Assembly (NCBI GenBank): GCA_024279865.1
Contig: JAJRRC010000022.1
Coordinates: 1-64,000, forward strand
DNA from: Planctomycetota bacterium
Lineage (GTDB): Bacteria; Planctomycetota; Phycisphaerae; Phycisphaerales; Phycisphaeraceae
Direction: 5' to 3'
Length of the DNA: 64,000 nt
Positions 42,125 to 49,974 of the stretch are shown piece after piece. Numbering within the stretch: position 1 is the stretch's first letter; each line of letters begins with the position of its first letter. Position numbers and translations under genes: made by a program. Under the pieces are notes generated by a model that was not told where the DNA came from, did no database searches, and was given only the letters and a program-made list of their open reading frames with translations.

Positions 42125-42820
42125 TTAATATCCCCCTCTGAGGATGGTTTGAATCAGAGGCATATGTTCTTGGACCAATTCACGAAACACCTCATGGCGA
42201 CTACTTGCCGCGAGGCTACCGGGAATTACCACCTGCATTTGGGCGGCGCCAAACGGACGGCGTGATTTTGTTGCTAAATGTTCGTATAGTCCCGTCATAT
42301 CGCGCACAAGTCTCCCATCCGGCACAATCATGAAATTGCCCACTATCATTCGGTCGGCATGACTGGGGCCGCTCTTAACCAATTTGTAGAGCTTGGCGGG
42401 AATTAGCATCTTATTAACATGGTAATTGCGATTTTTCTCGGAACTTACCGTCCAGCCCTGCCCCGGATAACACACTGGCGGGTAGTGACCGACCATGTCC
42501 CGCGTGTCCCGGCATTGAACCAATAACACGTTCGCCACCCAGCCCGTACGAATATTCACAAACCGACGACTAATCAAGACATTGGGCTTGAGAAGCGATA
42601 CCGCTGCCGCGGGTACGGGAATGTCCGTCCCCACCCAATCCCCCATCTGCATGGGTGTCTGCTCCGCCACGCTGCGAACCAGCGTGTGATACGGCGAAGC
42701 GTCCTCCACTGGCAACTGAACAAGGAATTTTTCAAGCCCCATCCCCACCAACAAGAACAACCCCAGAACTGGGACCGTCCAAATGCGGTAGCCTCGAGAT
42801 GGTGTTTCATTGCTCATCAA
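42125..42820 (-). CDS. Exosortase-associated protein EpsI family (DUF3485)
   Basis: 231 aa. N-terminal membrane helix (WTVPVLGLFLLVGMGLEKFL, about 14-33) and an extracytoplasmic domain with the signature HYPPVCYPGQGW (H112 and C117). It also contains LLVQCRDTRDMVGHYPP and LYEHLATKSRRPFGAAQ. EpsI-family domains occur beside or fused to exosortases in EPS loci; the biochemical role is not established. Thirteen bases separate it from the exosortase, so both are co-transcribed. It likely functions with exosortase in linking PEP-CTERM processing to the polysaccharide. Confidence 0.9.
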   Translation of the reverse strand: MMSNETPSRGYRIWTVPVLGLFLLVGMGLEKFLVQLPVEDASPYHTLVRSVAEQTPMQMGDWVGTDIPVPAAAVSLLKPNVLISRRFVNIRTGWVANVLLVQCRDTRDMVGHYPPVCYPGQGWTVSSEKNRNYHVNKMLIPAKLYKLVKSGPSHADRMIVGNFMIVPDGRLVRDMTGLYEHLATKSRRPFGAAQMQVVIPGSLAASSRHEVFRELVQEHMPLIQTILRGGY

Positions 42821-42833
42821 TACCTCATCTCAC

Positions 42834-43715
42834 CTATTCGTACGCCAGCGTAAAACGGGTTATCGGAACCAAGGACCATTTGAGCATCTTGATTAGAATC
42901 AAAAGCAGCCCAAAGGCTGCCAAAAGCATGACCCAGCCGCTCACCGCGTGAAAGCCATCGGCGATATTCGGATAATGCCCATAAGCCCAAACCGTGGGGA
43001 TCGTGCGGATCACATTGCACAGCAAAGCGGAGATCGGGCTGGCGACTAAAATTAAAACCCGCACATACAGCCGCAACGGCAAGCTAAATGCAAAACAATA
43101 AGAAACCAACGCCAAAGCAAAGACCATTCGCATCCCGTTGCACGCCTCGGCAATCGCAACGTGTATGCCGTTGATCGAAAGCAAGCTTCCGGCCCGTTGT
43201 ATTTCAATCCCAATCAACTCGAAAAAGAACTGCGTCGTCCGCGCCACAAGCCCTTGCAACGGAATCGCAATCGTCTGGCGAATCACCCCAGGCACAGGCA
43301 CCAAAAACAACAGCACCACAAAACAAGGTAAAAAGCAGGCCAACGCATCACTCCCCACCACACAAACCAAACACCCCACCACTACCAAAAGTGAGCCGCC
43401 ATGCCAAAGTGATTCCACCGAGTTGTAATAACCAAAAGAACAAAGAAGCCAACCCACACTGATCAATAACAAGCCCACCGTCTGACCCGTTGGCTGACAC
43501 AAACGCAATCGCCCCCGACGAATCCAAGCAAGCCACAACGCCACAGGGATCACCAAAAACAGATGACTGAATTCTTCATGGCTCACCATCAAACGCCAAA
43601 TGTCCAGCCACGCATCGAGCGTCACCCCAATGCCAGCCATCAACATCACGACCATGGCCACCCCGTGACGAGGTGTCCAGCCGTTGCGAGAAAGTGTTTT
43701 GGGAAATTGAATCAT
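42834..43715 (-). CDS. Exosortase (transpeptidase-like sorting enzyme)
   Basis: Polytopic membrane protein of 293 aa with about eight hydrophobic segments, the expected size of the exosortase core. Catalytic residues of the exosortase/archaeosortase family are present: C192 in AEACNGMRM, R237 in NVIRTIPTVW and H256 in DGFHAVSGW. Early landmarks are SHEEFSHLFLVIPVALWLAW and PGVIRQTIAIPLQ. It should cleave PEP-CTERM proteins at the outer face of the inner membrane. Candidate substrates are the proteins at 34967 and possibly 34231. The ATG has no Shine-Dalgarno: a heptameric repeat lies just upstream (43721-43759). The gene is followed by EpsI and preceded by the degenerate nucleotidyltransferase. 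Confidence 0.95.
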   Translation of the reverse strand: MIQFPKTLSRNGWTPRHGVAMVVMLMAGIGVTLDAWLDIWRLMVSHEEFSHLFLVIPVALWLAWIRRGRLRLCQPTGQTVGLLLISVGWLLCSFGYYNSVESLWHGGSLLVVVGCLVCVVGSDALACFLPCFVVLLFLVPVPGVIRQTIAIPLQGLVARTTQFFFELIGIEIQRAGSLLSINGIHVAIAEACNGMRMVFALALVSYCFAFSLPLRLYVRVLILVASPISALLCNVIRTIPTVWAYGHYPNIADGFHAVSGWVMLLAAFGLLLILIKMLKWSLVPITRFTLAYE

Positions 43716-43720
43716 TTTTT

Positions 43721-43759
43721 TAAGTTATCAGTTGTCAGCTATCAGTAAGAGAAAAAAAG
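43721..43759 (-). repeat. Heptameric CTGAYAR repeat array, copy 8
   Basis: On the - strand: TCTCTTACTGATAGCTGACA then ACTGATAACTTAAAAAA, leading directly into the exosortase ATG. It fills almost all of the 59-base gap after the preceding gene. Confidence 0.75.
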
Positions 43760-43774
43760 CTCGCCAATCACGCT

Positions 43775-44716
43775 CTAGACCACCTGATAACCGCTGCCCA
43801 CAGCCACCAATTGATCCACCACCACCTGGCGGGGTTTGATTTGAGCACCATCGCCCACCAAAGACCGAGCCACCACCGCGTCACGGCCGACATGACTGCC
43901 ACGCAAGACCACTGCGTCGTGCAAGGAGGCAGTGGGGTCCACATGAGCGCCGACTTCCACAATATTGAAAGTAGGCTCGCCATTTTTCACGGCCTTGCCG
44001 TGTAACCGACGCAGCCCACGCAGATAATCTACTCGATCACGCATCGGCTGAGCCAAAGACGTTTCCCGATGCAACACATGCGTTTTGTAATGCTTGGCAA
44101 TCAACGGCAAAGCCTGTTCTTTCATGTCCACAAAACCAATGGGAGCAATCTTACGCAAAGCACCACAACGACAAAGCATCACCCCCGAAGGCGTCCCATC
44201 GTCATACGCCACCAAACTGACATCCCCGCCAAGCTGCGACATCTCCAACGTCAAGCCCGCCAACGGTTCATACATCAATTGCTTGGCACTAATCACCAAC
44301 AACACCTCATCGTCATCGAGTTCTTTGGCCAGGTCATGCAACACCCCGCCTGTGCCTCTTAGTTCTAAGGGGTCCCGTTCAATTTCGATCTGAGATCGTG
44401 AATCATCCCATGCAGAAATAGGAGCGGTGGCCGTCCAGTCAACCATCACACGCGTTTCTAAATGGTCACGACCCAACTGCTGGGCCAAGGTGCTGACATG
44501 ATCTTGCCAATGGTTCAAAATCGAACGGCGTTCATCAATCGGTAAGTCCAACATCGACCGCCCCAGATCCGTCTGCAACGGTGTCGGATGAACCGCCCCC
44601 GCCAACAGAACCACCATGCGCAAGCGTTCAAGTGATCGAACGGCATCGGCCTTCTGAGCCTCAGGACTTCCCTGCACTTGGGATGCAGCGGTTGCGTAAT
44701 TGTTTGTCTGCGTCAT
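43775..44716 (-). CDS. Degenerate nucleotidyltransferase with left-handed beta-helix domain
   Basis: 313 aa. The first 250 residues follow the plan of sugar-1-phosphate nucleotidyltransferases, but key residues are changed. The usual G-x-G-T-R loop reads VVLLAGAVHPTPLQ, the signature lysine segment reads RSMLDLP, and the Mg-binding Asp site reads VLLVISAKQLM instead of a VxxGD motif. RGTGGVLHDLA matches the conserved GTxGAL. From about 255 come hexapeptide-type repeats (VEVGAHVDPTASLHDAVVL, SHVGRDAVVARSLVGDGAQI) of a beta-helix. It is probably catalytically dead, regulatory or scaffolding; this is inference. It lies between WecG and the exosortase in the EPS cluster. Confidence 0.75.
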   Translation of the reverse strand: MTQTNNYATAASQVQGSPEAQKADAVRSLERLRMVVLLAGAVHPTPLQTDLGRSMLDLPIDERRSILNHWQDHVSTLAQQLGRDHLETRVMVDWTATAPISAWDDSRSQIEIERDPLELRGTGGVLHDLAKELDDDEVLLVISAKQLMYEPLAGLTLEMSQLGGDVSLVAYDDGTPSGVMLCRCGALRKIAPIGFVDMKEQALPLIAKHYKTHVLHRETSLAQPMRDRVDYLRGLRRLHGKAVKNGEPTFNIVEVGAHVDPTASLHDAVVLRGSHVGRDAVVARSLVGDGAQIKPRQVVVDQLVAVGSGYQVV

Positions 44717-44779
44717 CTTTTCCCTTATTCAATACAGGTGGCAATTTCCCGCTGCCACTTCCAACACCAACCGTTGCGT

Positions 44780-45577
44780 CTATTGCGGTTGGTGAACCCA
44801 TCGTGATCGAATCGCCCGGATCATCAAGGCCAAAGCGAACGGCAAACCATCAAGCAAATATCGCCTCGCCAAACGACGCGGCTCCTGTGCCAAACGGTGT
44901 AGCCATTCAAGGCCAAGCTTCTGAACCCAACGCGGAGCGCGATGCACCTCGCCACATACAAAACTAAAACTAATACCAATGCCCAACCACCAGGTGCCAG
45001 GCAATTGATCGCGTAACTGTTTAATTATTTTTTCCTGCTTGGGAGACCCCAACGCCACCAGCACCACATCGGGCTTGGCCTCGATGAGCTTACGCGTCAG
45101 GGCAGCCATCAACACAGGATCTTTCTCAAAACCCACAGGTGGCACATCAATCCCCACAACCTGTAAATTCGGATGGCGTTTGGTCAAAACATCTGCTGCC
45201 CGGTGAGCGACATCGCCCTCTCCACCAAGCAAAAACAACGTGCGCCCATGCTCGGCTGCCGCGGCAGGTAAATGAACCGTCAGGTCCGAACCTGCCACCC
45301 GCTGAGGCAACGGCGTTCCCTGCAATCGACTCGCCCAGATCAACGGCATCCCATCGGCGACCATCAACTGAGCACCCGAATAAAGCTCACGCGTTTTCTC
45401 ATCTCGCACCAGCCGACGCAAATGATCCAAATTCGGCGTAATCACCCAACCCCCACGGCCAGCACCAAGCTCCGTGAAAATATGATCCACGCATTGATCT
45501 CGCGTCACCGCGTGAAGCGTCACGCCCATCAAATTCACGGTGGGTAAGGGGGCTGGGGTTGTCATATCGTTTGCCAT
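44780..45577 (-). CDS. WecG/TagA/CpsF family glycosyltransferase
   Basis: 265 aa. Transfers a sugar (ManNAc-type in characterised members) onto a polyprenyl-linked acceptor on the cytoplasmic face. Signatures: TPNLDHLRRLVRDE, GAQLMVADGMPLIWASRL (the catalytic Asp region), VAGSDLTVHLPAAAAEHG, LFLLGGEGDVAHRAADVL and VLVALGSPKQEKII. Downstream APRWVQKLGLEWLHRLAQEPRRL is the C-terminal membrane-associating appendage. The start at 45577 lies within the upstream glycosyltransferase; a coupled ATG at 45565 (ATGA overlap) is an equal alternative. It likely adds the second sugar after the initiating transferase at 38161. Confidence 0.93.
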   Translation of the reverse strand: MANDMTTPAPLPTVNLMGVTLHAVTRDQCVDHIFTELGAGRGGWVITPNLDHLRRLVRDEKTRELYSGAQLMVADGMPLIWASRLQGTPLPQRVAGSDLTVHLPAAAAEHGRTLFLLGGEGDVAHRAADVLTKRHPNLQVVGIDVPPVGFEKDPVLMAALTRKLIEAKPDVVLVALGSPKQEKIIKQLRDQLPGTWWLGIGISFSFVCGEVHRAPRWVQKLGLEWLHRLAQEPRRLARRYLLDGLPFALALMIRAIRSRWVHQPQ

Positions 45578-46482
45578 GCTGTTGCCTGCTGTTGGTTAAT
45601 TTCTCGAACGGCTTTTGCTTTGCCTCGCATCAAAAACGACCACTGACACTTGCGAACAAACCGACGAAAAGCGACATCCTCATAACGAGGTTTGCCCGTC
45701 AAATGACTCCACACATAGCCACACCAAATCGCCACCCCCCCAAAAAACAACGGCGGACGGGTCATGCGATACAACGCGCTGGCGGTGATATACGCCAAGC
45801 TCGTTCCCATAAAATATTGGCCATAGCCCCAGCGGAATCGACCGGCCAGAATGCCCTTTTGACTTGAACCCATCGGACGCAAATGAATAAATCGAATATC
45901 GTCATCATCCCAGCTACACGGGACCCAGCCCAACATGCGGCAACGGTGACAGTCAATCCCATCCCACATGACCTGACGTACAAACCCACCAATCTGCTCA
46001 AAACAAGTTCGCCGATAGAACTTACTCGCACCCACCGAAACATCATCACCAATGCCTTCACTGATGGACTTGCCTTGATCGTTGATGAAGTAAGCTTTGC
46101 CGCTACAAGTTCCAATGCGCGGGTTGTCTTCCATGCGTTCGATGAGCCCCTGAAAATAACCTTCAGGCAAATTCAAATCCAAATCCAGCTTGCACAAATA
46201 ATCAAAATCTTTGAGATCCGAAACCGTTTCAAGCCCTGCGTAAAACGCATCAATCACGCCCGGCCCCACACTGCGACTGCCTCGATCTTCACGACGAACC
46301 ACTTTGATCCAATCATGCTTCTGAGCGTATTCCGCAAGAATCGCAGGCGTTTGATCCGTCGATCCATCATCGACAATGACCCACAACTTCGGACGAATCG
46401 TCTGCGCAACAATGGTATCGAGCGTTTGGCGCGCGTAGTCCGCTTCATTGCGACAAGGGGTGATGATCAGATAGTCGCGCAT
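45562..46482 (-). CDS. Family 2 glycosyltransferase
   Basis: ATG at 46482 follows GGAGG (strong site) and gives MRDYLIITPCRNEADYARQT and 306 aa; the open frame further upstream lies inside galE. GT-A signatures: LIITPCRNEADYARQTLDTIV, WVIVDDGSTDQTPAIL, DYLCKLDLDLNLP (metal-binding DxD) and QVMWDGIDCHRCRMLGW. The C-terminus has hydrophobic segments (ALYRMTRPPLFFGGVAIWCGY), suggesting membrane association. It resembles WcaA/ExoO-type enzymes; the sugar is not predictable. It overlaps galE by 16 bases upstream and WecG downstream. Confidence 0.9.
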   Translation of the reverse strand: MRDYLIITPCRNEADYARQTLDTIVAQTIRPKLWVIVDDGSTDQTPAILAEYAQKHDWIKVVRREDRGSRSVGPGVIDAFYAGLETVSDLKDFDYLCKLDLDLNLPEGYFQGLIERMEDNPRIGTCSGKAYFINDQGKSISEGIGDDVSVGASKFYRRTCFEQIGGFVRQVMWDGIDCHRCRMLGWVPCSWDDDDIRFIHLRPMGSSQKGILAGRFRWGYGQYFMGTSLAYITASALYRMTRPPLFFGGVAIWCGYVWSHLTGKPRYEDVAFRRFVRKCQWSFLMRGKAKAVREINQQQATAWQTI

Positions 46483-47474
46483 GAAGCCTCCTTCGAAACA
46501 TAGCCGGCAGGGTTCGCCTGATGCCATTGCCAAGCGGTCGCGACCACGTCTTTGATGTCGGTGTAGCGAGGCTGCCAACCCAGTTGTTTTTTGAGCTTGA
46601 CCGGGTCAGCGACCAAGGCTGGTGGATCGCCAGGTCGTCGGTCTGCCAGTTCACGCGGAATGGTTTGACCGGTGACTTGTTCGCAAGCTTCGATGATTTG
46701 CATGACCGATTGACCGTTGCCTGTGCCGACATTGAAAATTTCCCGCGTGTCCGGGGTGGTTGCCCCAATTGCCAACCAATGGGCTGAAGCAAGGTCATCC
46801 ACATGCACATAGTCACGGATGCACGTTCCATCGGGGGTCGGATAGTCCGTTCCAAAGATCGTAATTTTATCCCGTTGTCCCAACGGCACGCCCAGGACCA
46901 ATGGAATCAAATGGTTTTCAGGATCATGGTCTTCGCCAAACTGGCCATCTGAAGACGCACCGGACGCATTGAAATAACGCAGCAGGGTAAAGCCCAATCC
47001 ATAAGCCTCGGCAAAGTCGCGGATCATCCATTCCACCGTCAGCTTCGTGCGTGCGTAAGGGCTAAATGGCTCCTGAGGGGTGCTTTCACTCATCGGAATT
47101 TTAGGTGTCATCCCATACGTCGCACAGGTGCTGCTAAACAACATGCGTTTCACACCTGCGGCCCGCATGGCATTGAGCAAGCTCAGTGTGCCGCCGATAT
47201 TGTTGCTGTAGTGATAGGAGGGATTTTCGACAGATTCGCCCACACAAGTTGCCGCGGCAAAGTGCATCACAGCATCGGCTTTCACTTTTTTCAATGCAGC
47301 GGTCAGTGCTTCGGTATCGGCAAGTTCACCTTCAATGAGTCGACCTTGGGGAACTGCCTGGGCATGCCCCTGCACCAGATTATCATAGGCCACTGCGTCA
47401 CAACCTTGAGACAATAAATAACGCAAGCAAGCGCTACCCACATAGCCAGCACCACCTGTCACGAGAATTTTCAT
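46467..47474 (-). CDS. galE: UDP-glucose 4-epimerase (GalE)
   Basis: 335-aa extended SDR enzyme interconverting UDP-glucose and UDP-galactose (or the GlcNAc/GalNAc pair). NAD loop TGGAGYVGSACLRYLL; the conserved FAAATCVGESVENPSYHYSNN; catalytic SSTCATYG and SPYARTKLTVEW (Y-x3-K); LRYFNASGA; DYPTPDGTCIRDYVHVDDLA; and C-terminal RELADRRPGDPPALVAD and LGWQPRYTDI. Near-typical length. It supplies UDP-galactose for the polysaccharide. It overlaps the next glycosyltransferase by 16 bases and gmhB by four. Confidence 0.95.
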   Translation of the reverse strand: MKILVTGGAGYVGSACLRYLLSQGCDAVAYDNLVQGHAQAVPQGRLIEGELADTEALTAALKKVKADAVMHFAAATCVGESVENPSYHYSNNIGGTLSLLNAMRAAGVKRMLFSSTCATYGMTPKIPMSESTPQEPFSPYARTKLTVEWMIRDFAEAYGLGFTLLRYFNASGASSDGQFGEDHDPENHLIPLVLGVPLGQRDKITIFGTDYPTPDGTCIRDYVHVDDLASAHWLAIGATTPDTREIFNVGTGNGQSVMQIIEACEQVTGQTIPRELADRRPGDPPALVADPVKLKKQLGWQPRYTDIKDVVATAWQWHQANPAGYVSKEASCATI

Positions 47475-48034
47475 AGTAAAACCTCCTGGGTTTTTTGTAT
47501 TCGTTTGACAGCAGCCGTCAGGTCTGCCTCGACATAATCTGCGTGTGATTCATCTTCGACCGAAGCATTGCCCGTGCGGACCAAAATCGATCCACAACAA
47601 CCCGCGTGACGGCCAGCAAGAATATCACTGAGCATGTCCCCCACCATCCAAGACTTTGACAAATCCAAATCCAAATCATTGGCCGCCTTGAGCAACATGC
47701 CCGGCGAAGGCTTGCGGTCTGGATGTTCACAACGGGTTCGGTCTCCTTTGACCGGAGCGACTGGGCAGAAATAAACGCCATCCACCTTTGCACCACAAGC
47801 AGCTAGCTGCGCGTGCATCTGAGCGTGAATTGCTTGGAGTCCTTGCTCGGTCAACATGCCTCGCCCGATGACCGATTGATTGGTCACCACCACACAGACA
47901 TAGCCCGCCGCAGTTAGCTCAGCAATTGCTTGACCTGCTCCGGGGAGCAGGCGTACTTTGGCAGGGTCGATCAGGTGGTGTACCTGTTCGATGATGGTTC
48001 CATCACGGTCTAGAAAAACAGCAGCGTGTTTCAT
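47471..48034 (-). CDS. gmhB: D-glycero-D-manno-heptose 1,7-bisphosphate 7-phosphatase (GmhB family)
   Basis: 187-aa HAD-superfamily phosphatase. Motif I AVFLDRDGTII with D9 and D11, the VVTNQSVIGRGML motif II, the zinc-binding loop (CPVAPVKGDRTRCEHPDRKP), K in RKPSPGM, and motif IV SWMVGDMLSDILAGRHAGC. Close relatives include the histidinol phosphatase domain of HisB, but neighbours GmhA, HddA and the nucleotidyltransferase make the heptose role more likely. It removes the 7-phosphate from heptose bisphosphate before nucleotide activation. It starts within four bases of the fusion gene upstream. Confidence 0.88.
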   Translation of the reverse strand: MKHAAVFLDRDGTIIEQVHHLIDPAKVRLLPGAGQAIAELTAAGYVCVVVTNQSVIGRGMLTEQGLQAIHAQMHAQLAACGAKVDGVYFCPVAPVKGDRTRCEHPDRKPSPGMLLKAANDLDLDLSKSWMVGDMLSDILAGRHAGCCGSILVRTGNASVEDESHADYVEADLTAAVKRIQKTQEVLL

Positions 48035-49965
48035 GAGACAAACACCTCCGCCACATCTTTGCGAGCTTGGGTCAGTGATTCGAGTGTGCCGATGTCACGG
48101 TGATAGCCCTGCCATACCCAGCCCCGCATGCGGCCGACAAACTTGGGCAACACATCAAATCCCAGATCAAACACGCCCATGTCCGCAATCTCACGATAGG
48201 CTTTGCCATCAAGGACATAAATCCCCCCATTGGCTAAATCACTGGTGGGATGTTTTGGTTTTTCGACAAACTCGACCACGCGATTTTCATCGTCCAGCGT
48301 CGCAATGCCACACTGCGTCGCAGCCGTGGTATGGAACAGCATCATGGTAAAAGGGTCGTCATGAGACCGATGGTATTCGAGGAGGCCTGTTAAATCGACA
48401 TCGCTGAGATTGTCTGCATAAACCAGCACACACAAATCTTCATCATTGATAAAATCACGATTGGCGGTCACCGTCCCAGCAGACCCCCGCAACGTGGGCT
48501 CGTAGGCTTCGGTAATCTGAAACTTGCCTGCTGCATTTTTCTGATCCATGTACGCACGAACTTGGTTCGGCAAATGATGGTTGTTGATGCGGACCTCAGA
48601 CAAATCAGCAGCCTCAAAACGATCAAACCAATAGTCCAACATGGGGCGACCGGCAATGGGAATCAGACACTTGGGCATCTTGTCTGTCAACGGCTTCAAA
48701 CGCGTGCCAAGACCACCGGCCAACAATAATACGCGTGTCGTCGGCTCTGATTTATTTTGCGATGAAACACCCTCACCCATCTTGGCAATCTCCAGCAAAT
48801 GGTTGATCCGCCGCTCAAAGGTTTCATTAAAACTATGCTTCTGAGCAAAACGAAGTGCATTAAACGCACTGGTTTGAATTTGGCTTGGGTCTTGGTGCAA
48901 TTTTTGAATTTGAAGAGCCACGGCCTTGGGCTGGTCCATCGGGCAAAGCCACCCACCATCAGATTCATCGACCACCCCACCAAACGCAGCATTGTCATAA
49001 CCCACCATCGGCACGCCACAACTCATCGTTTCCAAATAAGTACAAGATGGATCGCCCTGACGATGCGGACAAACAAACACATCCACCTGTTCAGTGACAA
49101 ACGGCACAAGCTCAGTCTGAAAATCCAACACGCCCGCCATCTTGACCTGATCTTCCAAACCCCAATCGGCAATCTGCTTTTCCATGGCGGGAACCAAATC
49201 GCCCTCGCCACAAATCGTCATCTCAAACGGCACTTCCAAAACTTTTAACTCGCGGGCAATGGCAGGCAAATGATCAGCTCCTTTGATCGCAATCAATCGA
49301 CCGGAAAAAGCCAATCGCAGCGGACGACCTGTCTCCAAAGTTTCATAGCGCGTTTGAATTTGCGACATCGTGGCCTGATTTTCTGCTGACACCCGACTGT
49401 CAAAATAGAGCAACGAATTTTTCGTCAAAGATCGATAATCTTCAAACGTCGGGGTGCCGTTGCATTGAATCCCATCAGCCAAGGCAATCGCTTTGCGATG
49501 CTTACGTTCATGCTGATAATGCCACAACACCCGCCGAGCATAGACCAACTTGTTCACCACACGCGCTCGCTCCATTTGGCATCGCGTTTGGTATGAATAT
49601 TCCGAAACATAAACGCAAGGCACACCGGCTTCTAGACACAAACGACTGATATGATTCTGACGCCAACACACACTGCCCAACACCACATCAGCCTCACGTA
49701 AACGCTCCACCATTTGCGCCTCGTCGTAATCGACTCGTTCCACTTCATAAGGCAAATCAGCAGGGTCCACTGCCTGATGATCCAAGTTTGAATCAGCCGC
49801 GGCCGCTTCTTCAATGCAAAGCGTAATGCGACCAGGCCACAACTGCGCGTAAACCTCCATCCCTGTCAGGAACTTGCCAGTCAAGACAATCAGACGATCA
49901 TTGTCCGGGCTACGCCAGGCTTTAATCGTCGGCAGAATCATCAAATGAGGTAATTGTTGCGTCAT
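48031..49965 (-). CDS. Fusion of a GT4 glycosyltransferase and a sugar-1-phosphate nucleotidyltransferase
   Basis: 644 aa. Residues 1 to about 395 are a GT-B glycosyltransferase of group 1 type (LRLAFSGRLIAIKGADHLPAI, EMTICGEGDLVPAMEKQI, VDVFVCPHRQGDPSCTYLETMSCGVPM). From about 410 comes a complete nucleotidyltransferase: VLLLAGGLGTRLKPLTDKMP, KCLIPIAGRPMLDYW, GSAGTV, VLVYADNLSDVDL, FVEKPKHP, LANGGIYVLD and YHRDIGTLESL. The second half resembles HddC/RfbF/mannose-1-phosphate guanylyltransferase-like enzymes. With GmhA, HddA and GmhB next to it, it could make GDP- or ADP-heptose that its own first half then transfers. That channeling is inference. Fusion of the two is unusual, and no frameshift is seen between the domains. 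Confidence 0.88.
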   Translation of the reverse strand: MTQQLPHLMILPTIKAWRSPDNDRLIVLTGKFLTGMEVYAQLWPGRITLCIEEAAAADSNLDHQAVDPADLPYEVERVDYDEAQMVERLREADVVLGSVCWRQNHISRLCLEAGVPCVYVSEYSYQTRCQMERARVVNKLVYARRVLWHYQHERKHRKAIALADGIQCNGTPTFEDYRSLTKNSLLYFDSRVSAENQATMSQIQTRYETLETGRPLRLAFSGRLIAIKGADHLPAIARELKVLEVPFEMTICGEGDLVPAMEKQIADWGLEDQVKMAGVLDFQTELVPFVTEQVDVFVCPHRQGDPSCTYLETMSCGVPMVGYDNAAFGGVVDESDGGWLCPMDQPKAVALQIQKLHQDPSQIQTSAFNALRFAQKHSFNETFERRINHLLEIAKMGEGVSSQNKSEPTTRVLLLAGGLGTRLKPLTDKMPKCLIPIAGRPMLDYWFDRFEAADLSEVRINNHHLPNQVRAYMDQKNAAGKFQITEAYEPTLRGSAGTVTANRDFINDEDLCVLVYADNLSDVDLTGLLEYHRSHDDPFTMMLFHTTAATQCGIATLDDENRVVEFVEKPKHPTSDLANGGIYVLDGKAYREIADMGVFDLGFDVLPKFVGRMRGWVWQGYHRDIGTLESLTQARKDVAEVFVS

Positions 49966-49974
49966 ACTCTTACT

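Noticed and set aside
45883-46503. 206-codon frame on the + strand
   Set aside because: Antisense to a clear family 2 glycosyltransferase; no domain and no ribosome site.
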